Positions 54,213 through 61,301 of a stretch of 64,000 nt of DNA are shown here, one piece after another (the first letter of the stretch is position 1; every line of letters starts with the position of its first letter). Location: contig NZ_FRDI01000007.1 of the NCBI RefSeq assembly GCF_900143255.1, positions 61,504-125,503 of the forward strand. Reading direction: 5' to 3'. The translations under genes were made by a program, and so were the position numbers. The notes below the pieces were generated by a model. That model worked only from the letters and a program-made list of their open reading frames with translations. It had not been told where the DNA came from and did no database searches. Origin of the DNA: Desulfovibrio litoralis DSM 11393 (GTDB lineage Bacteria > Desulfobacterota > Desulfovibrionia > Desulfovibrionales > Desulfovibrionaceae).

Positions 54213-55796
54213 TTAGCGTTCCATGCTTTGTGAAGTTTGTTTTTGTTGATCTTTTCTCTTCTCTATTTGTATACGTTGCTCAATTTTTGTAACAATGGCT
54301 CTAAATTGTTCAACAACTTGCTTTGTTCTTGCAACAAGATTTTGTGTTCGCTCAATAATTGTTGAAACTGTGTATCTTGATTCACTATTTTTAAATTCAT
54401 TGCACTGATTTGCTGATCTATTTTTTTCAGGTGTGTACTGTGCTCTTGAATGCTCTGCTGTATCTCTTGCTCCATGTTTAATAGCGTGTTTTTGAGGATT
54501 TGTTCTAGTTCTGTCATTTGTTACTCCAGTTTGATGGCTTGATTTTTCCCTATTGTCCAGCCTGTGCTTGCTTTTAAATTCAGAGGAATGATTATAAAAA
54601 GCCCCTTTTTGTTCTCTTGTAGTTTCAGCCCCCAAGTCTTGCCCTCTAACAAAGCTATCGTTTGTTCCAATTCGCTCTGGTGTTCGTTCAAGGCTGTGAT
54701 TTCTTGGTGTAAGTTCATTATTTTCTTTTGAGCTAAGCTCATAAGCCCCCACGCCCCCAAGCTTATCCCGATAAAAATACTTAATGTTATCAAGATGATT
54801 TGTAGGTATTTCAAGCTGAATATTTGTTTTAACCCGTGGCAATTGGAGTTCACTTTCTGCTCCAAGCTCTTTAATTGATTCAGGATAGCGGTTTCTGTTG
54901 TATTCAGTGCGTTTTGTGATGACTGCTTCAAGTTCTCGCTCAAGCTTAGCAATTGTGCTTTGGTCAGGCTCTCTATTTCCTCTCGTTCTTGTTCTGTCTT
55001 GGCTTTGATCCGTTCTGCCAAGGTAGTCAGATGCTTTAAATTGCCACTGTTCGGCATAAATTCCTCCTTTTAAACGCAGTTTTTCTCCGCTTTCAGTATC
55101 TTTAACTGTAATATAATCTTTGCCTGCTCTGTTGATTTCCAGCCCTGCACCTTGTAAAAGCATAAGTATTTCTTTACGTTCGGTAACAATGCCCTGCTCT
55201 ATTTTTTCTTTAAGGTAATTATGAATTGCCTCTTTCGCTTCGGCACGTTCATCTTTATCAGGGCTTTTGCCCCAACGTATTAGCCTTGCGGTCTGTAAAT
55301 TCGCATGATCAGGCGTACACAAACGAGCTCGCAAAGGGTCATCTGGTCTCGCCCAACCCTCTTTATGATTGTGTAAATCTCGCACAACATCAAAATGCTT
55401 TTGCCAACCTGGTGGACAAGGATTAAAGGCTTTTCCTGTGTTCAACTCAACCCGTGGAATAACAAAGTGTAACTCGTGATGTTCCGCATGGTTATGACGC
55501 ACCCACAAAATATTATAGGCATCTGGCTGCATACCGGCAAAAGCAAGACCTTCAAAATCATTCATCATTTTTTGTTCTTGTTCTGGTGAAACTTTATCCT
55601 CAGGACTCCACGAAAGCACTCCCGCCGTAAACTTCCATTTAGTATCCAAAGAATCAATCAATTCAATCGTTAACTCTGGATCTCCACGCAAAACTTCTGG
55701 CGGTGCATCGGCTCTTTTAGGATAATCTAAACGAATCAAATAGTTAACAGGACTCGCTCCGTTCCCCTTGCCGTGTGGAAAGACTTTCATGTACAT
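54213..55796 (-). CDS. mobA: Relaxase, MobA/VirD2 type (MOB-P-like)
   Basis: Nicks the transfer origin and pilots the strand in mobilization. The 527-residue protein has its relaxase domain in the first 170 residues, with the metal-binding His cluster (WVRHNHAEHHELHFVIPRVEL) as motif III and SPVNYLIRLDYP near the start as motif I region. The remainder is a Gln/Glu/Arg-rich, disordered-looking tail that doubles as coding space for two nested genes in another frame. It overlaps the end of mobC by about 10 bases. Of MOB-P type by overall order (mobC before mobA, nested genes), as in ColE1. Confidence 0.88.
   Translation of the reverse strand: MYMKVFPHGKGNGASPVNYLIRLDYPKRADAPPEVLRGDPELTIELIDSLDTKWKFTAGVLSWSPEDKVSPEQEQKMMNDFEGLAFAGMQPDAYNILWVRHNHAEHHELHFVIPRVELNTGKAFNPCPPGWQKHFDVVRDLHNHKEGWARPDDPLRARLCTPDHANLQTARLIRWGKSPDKDERAEAKEAIHNYLKEKIEQGIVTERKEILMLLQGAGLEINRAGKDYITVKDTESGEKLRLKGGIYAEQWQFKASDYLGRTDQSQDRTRTRGNREPDQSTIAKLERELEAVITKRTEYNRNRYPESIKELGAESELQLPRVKTNIQLEIPTNHLDNIKYFYRDKLGGVGAYELSSKENNELTPRNHSLERTPERIGTNDSFVRGQDLGAETTREQKGAFYNHSSEFKSKHRLDNREKSSHQTGVTNDRTRTNPQKHAIKHGARDTAEHSRAQYTPEKNRSANQCNEFKNSESRYTVSTIIERTQNLVARTKQVVEQFRAIVTKIEQRIQIEKRKDQQKQTSQSMER
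54263..54517 (-). CDS. Nested small mobilization gene (MbeD/MobD-like)
   Basis: An 84-residue coiled-coil protein, encoded wholly within mobA in a different reading frame. It starts MTELEQILKNTLLNMEQEI and is Gln/Leu/Lys-rich with heptads over most of its length. GGAG sits 6 bases ahead of the ATG, and the start is 3 bases after the stop of the other nested gene. ColE1 mbeD is nested inside mbeA in the same way. Role in mobilization or entry exclusion is inferred from that parallel. Confidence 0.65.
   Translation of the reverse strand: MTELEQILKNTLLNMEQEIQQSIQEHSTHLKKIDQQISAMNLKIVNQDTQFQQLLSEHKILLQEQSKLLNNLEPLLQKLSNVYK
54521..55057 (-). CDS. Nested small mobilization gene with membrane segment (MbeB/MobB-like)
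   Basis: A 178-residue protein, encoded wholly inside mobA in another frame. It has a helical N-terminal part (LAERIKAKTEQEREEIESLT), a transmembrane segment (YLQIILITLSIFIGISLG), and a C-terminal coiled coil. A very strong AAAGGAGG lies at proper distance before the ATG, which is unlikely to occur by chance within mobA. ColE1/RSF1010-type plasmids have a MbeB/MobB protein at this position that stabilises the relaxase at the membrane. It is in the same frame as the next nested gene. Confidence 0.75.
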   Translation of the reverse strand: MPNSGNLKHLTTLAERIKAKTEQEREEIESLTKAQLLSLSENLKQSSQNALNTTETAILNQLKSLEQKVNSNCHGLKQIFSLKYLQIILITLSIFIGISLGAWGLMSLAQKKIMNLHQEITALNEHQSELEQTIALLEGKTWGLKLQENKKGLFIIIPLNLKASTGWTIGKNQAIKLE

Positions 55797-56203
55797 ATGT
55801 TTTTACCTAGCTTCAATTCACGCTTAAACTCTAAAATTACACTAATAACTTCAATAGCTTCCGCTCTATTTTTATAGGTATTTGCCCAACGTGCCAGTTG
55901 GTTTAAATTCGCACCGATACGAGCGATTTGCCGTACTTGCTCTTTTTCTAAAGCCGTTTGCCTAAGCCGATAATCCAAAGCACGTTGTCTAATAAAATCA
56001 GTTACGCTTTGACCTTGCAAGACGGCTTTGTTTTGTATGCTTTCTTTTTCTGTGGGAGTAACACGAATTTTAATCCAAGCTGTTCTGGTTTCTGTTTTAC
56101 GTTTTTGTTTAACTTCTTTTGAATTCATTGGGGGATTTATTTCTGTGATATTTATTTCGTGGGGCTTCATTTTTTTGGCTTTCATAGCATTATCTTTTTG
56201 CAT
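55787..56203 (-). CDS. mobC: Relaxosome accessory protein, MobC/MbeC-like
   Basis: A 138-residue basic protein. The C-terminal 110 residues have a ribbon-helix-helix-like start (TAWIKIRVTPTEKESIQNKAVLQGQSVTDFIRQRAL) and the conserved IARIGANLNQLARWAN of mobilization proteins. It assists relaxase access at oriT. The start is uncertain: the frame stays open to 56326, but that part overlaps a candidate oriT, so the Met at 56203 is used; Met codons at 56190 and 56170 are also possible, and none has a good ribosome site. It overlaps mobA by 10 bases. Confidence 0.8.
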   Translation of the reverse strand: MQKDNAMKAKKMKPHEINITEINPPMNSKEVKQKRKTETRTAWIKIRVTPTEKESIQNKAVLQGQSVTDFIRQRALDYRLRQTALEKEQVRQIARIGANLNQLARWANTYKNRAEAIEVISVILEFKRELKLGKNICT

Positions 56204-56245
56204 TATGATTTTTTGTATTTCTGCTTTTGCAGGGTTCGAAGGGCG

Positions 56246-56343
56246 GAACGCACTCGCCAGCCCCATTCGTGAGTACCGCTTGCGTGTACCCACAATGGGT
56301 AGGCTGGCTATCAACAACACTGCCAATACAATGCGGTGCGTTC
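56246..56343. other. Candidate origin of transfer (oriT)
   Basis: Just upstream of mobC, where oriT lies in ColE1-type regions. Nested inverted repeats are present: GAACGCAC (56246) with GTGCGTTC (56336), GCCAGCC (56256) with GGCTGGC (56302), and CCCATT with AATGGG between them, enclosing GCGTGTACCCAC. No nick-site consensus was matched. It is clearly more GC-rich than its surroundings. The 200 bases beyond it up to 56540 hold no gene I can support. Confidence 0.5.
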
Positions 56344-56540
56344 ATAGGGTTTACGAACGAACGAAATATACGAAATAACGAAAAAACTTTTTAAAGAAAC
56401 GCTGATTTATTCCGTTTGGTGGCGTTACTTCGCTTTTTTTGAAACAGTCATGGACAGAAGAGTCCACTCCTGCTTTAAAAAAAACTCGTGCCTTGCCAAA
56501 CGAAATAACTGCACGTTTCCAAAGTGCTTTTTTTAATATA

Positions 56541-58889
56541 CTACAAACTTATTTCGTTAATTTCGTTATTTTCGTTTAATTCGTTTTCTGTTGTTATTTC
56601 GTACAAGGCAATAATCACCTTTGGTCTGCCTAGTCCTTTTTGACGTGTAATACTGATTCGCTGTTGTGATTCTAACTGCTGTAAAAGAGGCTGTAATTTT
56701 TCTCTGGGTATGTTTCTTTGAAAAACCGCACTCAATTCTGTAGCTGTTAAGGGTCCTGCTTTTAAAGCTGTTAATATTTTTTCTTCTAGCGGATCAGCGG
56801 CACGCTCTCCAAAAATATATAAGGCTGAATCCTGTGCATACTGCCACATGGCGAGAGCGGACTGTAAATGCGTCTCATCAATAAACTCCTGACCATCAAG
56901 CAAAGCGTAAATTAAAGACAAACGCAAGGTTTGAGCCTCTGCTCTATTGATGATTCCACCTGATAAGCCTGGGTGTTCTTTTGATAATTCAGGATAAATA
57001 CAAGCCCAAAGTTCACGAGCTTTTTTTGTCATGCTCATAACTCCACGTTTTTGAGCGGTGGCTATCAGCTTCCAAAGCTCTCGTTGTATTGGTGCAAGCT
57101 TCGCTTCTGGCATTCTTGACGGCAAAGCCACAAGCTTCGCACGCCTAGCACATATCCATAAAAAACGATTGCCAAAGCCATTCACAGCCTGTACATTCTC
57201 AAGAGCAACAGTAAGTTCCTGCATCGTTATGTGGGTGATAATGCTAATATGTGCTCCTCTGACCAAGACGGGGTTGTTTTTAGTCAGAGGGGCATAATCG
57301 CCAGAATCCCAAAAGCAGCGAATACCCATTGAAAGCGTGTTGCCTTCTCGCTTTGTACAAGCAAGGCCACTGGCAAATTCTTCATCTTGAATAATTAAGC
57401 GTTTATCGCCTTTTTCTCGAAAAGGTTCATTTGGGTGCTGGCGTTGCCAACGTTCACGTTCTTCATCGGTTTCATCTCGCACATGAAAGGCAAGCCCTTC
57501 ACCTGTAGACAAAGGGCCACCGCTTTCCCTAGCCGACAAAGGCAATTTCCAATTTATTAAATCAGAGCTTTGACAGTAATCACGAGAAAACAATTTTGTT
57601 ACAGGATACTTAGAAGTGCCTTTTCTCGCCTTGCTTGAATTTCCACAAATTACCGCAAAAAGCCTTGGCGGGTGAATAGTTTCACCAACATAAATATACG
57701 GGCCTTTGTTTGGTGCATATCCATAGACCTCCGCACCAAAACGCACCAAAGTAGTAACACAAACAGCGGCGGGATCTGCCTCACTATCGCTGATGGTTAA
57801 GTTTACAAAATCGCCTAAAATACCAGGGTAAGCCTTCAAAGAAAACTTAGGCCACTCTTTTAAAGTGAGAGCATCACTCTCTGACAAAAAAGAGTCTTCT
57901 ATACTCGTTACAGAAATATGACTCGCAAAGCGTTTATTCATTTCTTGTATAAAATCAACCACATTCAAAACCGAGCCTAAACAAGTTTGTGGAATAAAAT
58001 CAGTGGGTAATTGATCTGCAAGATCCCACTTTTCAGGTAAACTAATTGGAGGTAACACGATTTTAATGTCTTGGGCTAAAACCTCTAAAAGTTTAGCTAG
58101 CTCAACAGCAGCTTTAAAACCAGCTTCATCGTTATCTGGCCAGATTATAACTTTTTTATCTCTCAACGGAGTAAAATCTGTTTTTGATACAGCATTTCCC
58201 CCGCCACTCCAAGTAGTTACGAGATAATCAGGGAATAAAACTTGAGCCGCATCCGCTGTTTTTTCTCCTTCAACTATTAAAACAGTTATATCTTCTGTAA
58301 AATATGCAAATTTTTCTAAGCCATATAAAGGGCGGTTTTCTGGTAAAGCCTTCCAGACCCATTGAGGCGAAGATTGAGCATTTTTTCCAAAACATAAAGG
58401 TAAAACAACTTTGCCATCTGGTTTATCAAAGCGTACTGTGTAAAATAAAGCATTACCTTGTGCATCTTTATAACCCCAAAAAGCTGATGCTTTTCCGTGT
58501 ATTGCATGAAAAGTTGGAAAAATTGGTGCATTACTCGGTATAGGCAAAAGATAAGTAAATTCTTGCGTTTTTTGTGGATATTTTGAAGCTGTTTTATTCT
58601 CAGCCTCAAGATGATACAGCTTTGAGAGTGCTTGAACCGCTTCAAATTGACCAATGCCCCATACTTTAGCCCCAAGTGCAATAACATCTCCCCAACTATC
58701 ACCTGTAGCAAAATCACTGCCAATACCTGTTTCAAGGTTGGTTACACAAGACTTACCAACACCGCCTTGTAAAGAAGCACAAAGATATTCTCTGCCAACA
58801 ACCTTTCCACCTGGTAACAAATCTTGTAACACATTCAATACGTTAGGCTGTAAACAAGCTTTTACTTGTTCAAAAATATCTAAGCTCAT
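56541..58889 (-). CDS. Replication protein with Toprim and DUF3987-type domains
   Basis: A 782-residue protein. Residues 1-120 resemble a zinc-less primase-type N-terminus (GVGKSCVTNLETG, SDFATGDSWGDVIALGAKVW). Residues 200-310 form a Toprim domain (VLIVEGEKTADAAQ; IIWPDNDEAGFKAA). The centre (residues 370-650) resembles DUF3987, a primase-helicase-like AAA-type domain with a weak nucleotide loop (VICGNSSKARKGTSK). A winged-helix end (PLTATELSAVFQRNIPREKL) closes it. Its start overlaps the HTH gene by 4 bases (ATGA). It likely drives replication of the element after excision or in plasmid form. Confidence 0.75.
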   Translation of the reverse strand: MSLDIFEQVKACLQPNVLNVLQDLLPGGKVVGREYLCASLQGGVGKSCVTNLETGIGSDFATGDSWGDVIALGAKVWGIGQFEAVQALSKLYHLEAENKTASKYPQKTQEFTYLLPIPSNAPIFPTFHAIHGKASAFWGYKDAQGNALFYTVRFDKPDGKVVLPLCFGKNAQSSPQWVWKALPENRPLYGLEKFAYFTEDITVLIVEGEKTADAAQVLFPDYLVTTWSGGGNAVSKTDFTPLRDKKVIIWPDNDEAGFKAAVELAKLLEVLAQDIKIVLPPISLPEKWDLADQLPTDFIPQTCLGSVLNVVDFIQEMNKRFASHISVTSIEDSFLSESDALTLKEWPKFSLKAYPGILGDFVNLTISDSEADPAAVCVTTLVRFGAEVYGYAPNKGPYIYVGETIHPPRLFAVICGNSSKARKGTSKYPVTKLFSRDYCQSSDLINWKLPLSARESGGPLSTGEGLAFHVRDETDEERERWQRQHPNEPFREKGDKRLIIQDEEFASGLACTKREGNTLSMGIRCFWDSGDYAPLTKNNPVLVRGAHISIITHITMQELTVALENVQAVNGFGNRFLWICARRAKLVALPSRMPEAKLAPIQRELWKLIATAQKRGVMSMTKKARELWACIYPELSKEHPGLSGGIINRAEAQTLRLSLIYALLDGQEFIDETHLQSALAMWQYAQDSALYIFGERAADPLEEKILTALKAGPLTATELSAVFQRNIPREKLQPLLQQLESQQRISITRQKGLGRPKVIIALYEITTENELNENNEINEISL

Positions 58890-59110
58890 TTAGAACCCCT
58901 ATTCTGCATTCGCAGTTGTGGGGCGGTATCGGTTGTATAAACATTTTTAGAAACAAAATACGCTTCTAAATCTTCTAAATCATACAAAACCCGACTACCT
59001 ATTTTAGAATAGTTAGGCCCTTTCTTCTTCGACCTCCACACCTCAAGAGTGTTTGGCCTTACTCCAAGATAATCAGCGGCTTCATCCGTACTAAGTTTTT
59101 TCTTAGACAT
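58886..59110 (-). CDS. AlpA/MerR-like helix-turn-helix protein (excisionase type)
   Basis: A 74-residue DNA-binding protein: KLSTDEAADYLGVRPNTLEVWRSKKKGPNYSKIGSRVLYDLEDLEAYF is a winged helix of the AlpA/HTH_17 family, commonly excisionases or regulators on mobile elements. The start MSKKKL is chosen because AAGGAG lies 9 bases ahead of it. Its stop overlaps the primase start (ATGA), so the two are coupled. Confidence 0.85.
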   Translation of the reverse strand: MSKKKLSTDEAADYLGVRPNTLEVWRSKKKGPNYSKIGSRVLYDLEDLEAYFVSKNVYTTDTAPQLRMQNRGSK

Positions 59111-59223
59111 ATTAGATACTCCTTTTTCTAATTTTACATGAGTTAATGTCCCCTCATGCACTTTGAAAAAAATGTATCTGGTTTTAAAAAAATAAAAATT
59201 GCTTGCTCTGAAGAAAAATAAAA

Positions 59224-59260
59224 AAAAAATCTCCGAGTTCTGCAAAACTCAGAGATTTTT
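59224..59260 (-). terminator. Terminator of the membrane-protein gene at 59347
   Basis: Arms AAAAATCTCCGAGTT and AACTCAGAGATTTTT-like, with one mismatch, around TCTGCA, with A/T runs on both sides. Confidence 0.75.
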
Positions 59261-59346
59261 CATAAATATGTATATATTTTAGCACATTGATTAATATAAG
59301 ACTTCTGTCCAAAATACAAAATAAATTATACAGAACTCTGATATTT

Positions 59347-60462
59347 TTAGCTGTTAGATGGTCTTCCTGATTGTTTTTTAACAAAATTTCCCAAAGCGAA
59401 ACGAATGGAATCCATTGCCCAACCTGTCAACTCAAAACTATCTTCTAATTTGTTTTGCTTTTTCTCATTTAATACAGCTTTTATTTTATCCTGAAGATCA
59501 GGGTATTTTTGCAACTCTTCAACAAAGGCCAGTTGTATATCGGCTCTTGTATATTGCTCTTCAGAGGTTGCTTCTTCAATCATCTTATTAATCATTGGAG
59601 CAGCAACACGCCAAAATGGTATTCTACGTTGATTAGATGTTTCTATATTGGCATCATTTGATTTAAGAGTTTTTAACTGATTACTAAGTTGCGTCTTGCC
59701 ATCCTTTAATAATTTATTTTCTACTTTAAGTTCCTCAATCTCATTCACTTGTATGGAATTAACTCCTTTTAGGTTAGTTATCATCTCTTCCAGAGTAACA
59801 ACTCTAGCTGAATATGCTAATTCTGTTTTTTGCCCATGTTGTTGCAATATAGATGCGTAGTTGTCTGCATCAAAACATAAGGTTTGCTGCCCAACATATA
59901 AGTCAATATTACTTTTATTGCGAAGTGGGTAAAAACTTCTGGCATTGTAACTTTTAGCCTTTACATTAATTTGCTCTCTTCCAATAAGTGGAGATGATGC
60001 AATAAACACAGGAATCTTATTCTTACGAATAAAATCTATTCGATCCTCAGGTGCAACAATACCTAATTGCTCCATGCCCGCCCTAAACTCAATAGCTTTA
60101 GCAAGAGTAGTAGTCCATGACCAGTTATACCCTGCTATCCAACGCATAAAATACAAGCCTAACAAACCAAATAGCACCATAATGACTATTGCTGATGAAT
60201 CATATGATATATCTCGAGAAACAATAAGAGGTTTAATACTTTGAAGTGCCTCTGGAGTTGTTACTTTTTGTTGTGTAGCTTGTTCTAATATAACAATGAA
60301 TTTTTCCTTATTAAATAAATTAAGAGTCCACAAACACGCAAGAATATTAGTAATGAACAATGCAACTATGAATACACCGTGTAAAAAATTTAACGGTAAC
60401 AGCTTGAGTTTATTTAAACAATATAACTTTAGCCAACTGAACTTATTTAAAAAATTAAACAT
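59347..60462 (-). CDS. Uncharacterised membrane protein with coiled coil
   Basis: A 371-residue protein with two N-terminal transmembrane segments (LHGVFIVALFITNILACLW; AIVIMVLFGLLGLYFMRWI) about 60 residues apart. A soluble region follows, with a coiled coil near residues 245-275 (EELKVENKLLKDGKTQLSNQLKTLKS). The start MFNFLNK is chosen because GGAGAG precedes it; an ATG 12 bases upstream overlaps that site. It lies at the edge of the element with its own terminator. I do not recognise a family; an element-borne surface or signalling role is only possible. Confidence 0.6.
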   Translation of the reverse strand: MFNFLNKFSWLKLYCLNKLKLLPLNFLHGVFIVALFITNILACLWTLNLFNKEKFIVILEQATQQKVTTPEALQSIKPLIVSRDISYDSSAIVIMVLFGLLGLYFMRWIAGYNWSWTTTLAKAIEFRAGMEQLGIVAPEDRIDFIRKNKIPVFIASSPLIGREQINVKAKSYNARSFYPLRNKSNIDLYVGQQTLCFDADNYASILQQHGQKTELAYSARVVTLEEMITNLKGVNSIQVNEIEELKVENKLLKDGKTQLSNQLKTLKSNDANIETSNQRRIPFWRVAAPMINKMIEEATSEEQYTRADIQLAFVEELQKYPDLQDKIKAVLNEKKQNKLEDSFELTGWAMDSIRFALGNFVKKQSGRPSNS

Positions 60463-60665
60463 TAAACTCTCCATATAAAAACATTAAGAATCACAACCCA
60501 AAACACTTATGATGCTTCATGTATAACTTTAAACCTAAATACTCACGAAGTGAAACAAATAACTGTATTTTTCATATTAATCTCACTGCTTATCACGTTA
60601 GCAATAATTAATGAATATTAGTAATTATACAAAAAGGCAATATTGACAAAAAAATTTTGTTTAAC

Positions 60666-60824
60666 ATGGATAATAAAAAAGCCAAACAAGTAGCGGAAGC
60701 CCTGGCAACCGCTAAGTTTGGCAAAAACATTATCTTAGATGGCAATAAAATCATCGCTGATTTTCAGACAAAAGAGCGTGTACAAACAGTTATTATTGAG
60801 AAAAAACAAGGGTTAGTGAGATAA
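60666..60824 (+). CDS. Small ORF, 52 residues, unknown
   Basis: A short open frame on the plus strand in the gap between the element and the adhesin: MDNKKAKQVAEALATAKFGK, then a strand-rich NIILDGNKIIADFQTKERV. It shows coding-like residue use (Lys/Ala helix, then beta strands) and no homologue I can name. No clear ribosome site precedes the ATG. It may be a fragment of a longer lost gene. Confidence 0.35.
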   Translation: MDNKKAKQVAEALATAKFGKNIILDGNKIIADFQTKERVQTVIIEKKQGLVR

Positions 60825-61092
60825 AGTTATCTTATCCATAGTAAATATCTTCAAAGTTCTTTTTTGCTTTTTTTGTTTTATAAACTTCTGGAAGCTGTAC
60901 AATCTTGTGCTTGCATATATCGGTCAGTCAGAGTGTCCCAACCTTTCTTCATACAGTCGTACAAATATCCCTTGTTTAAAGCAATAGCAGTGTTGTTTAT
61001 CTGCACTTAGGCTGAGTTTTTCGGCTCTATCCATAACTTTACCTATTATTTGTATGCAAAACTAAAATTCAAAAAACATTTTTGTAGCGAGC

Positions 61093-61188
61093 CGCTAGCG
61101 CGGCGTATAAGCACTGGCTGAGGCCAGTGCTAGAACCAAAAAGGCAAGGTTTAAAGCGGGGAAGGACATTCTTACGAATGCCTTCCCC
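61093..61188. repeat. Three G/C-rich hairpins, REP-like
   Basis: Hairpins GCCGCTAGCGCGGC (61093), AGCACTGG / CCAGTGCT (61112-61133) and GGGGAAGGACATTC / GAATGCCTTCCCC (61158-61188) follow one another past the 3' end of the adhesin gene. No T run follows on the minus strand. The remainder of the gap 60825-61301 holds no gene I can support. Confidence 0.6.
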
Positions 61189-61301
61189 TATTAAGGCATA
61201 AAGCGCCCCGCACGCTCTTTAACTAAAGTATATTTATAAACTAAAGTTTTTGTTAAAACAAATCAAGCACGGGGCTTTTAAACAAAGGCAAAAAGGCATC
61301 C

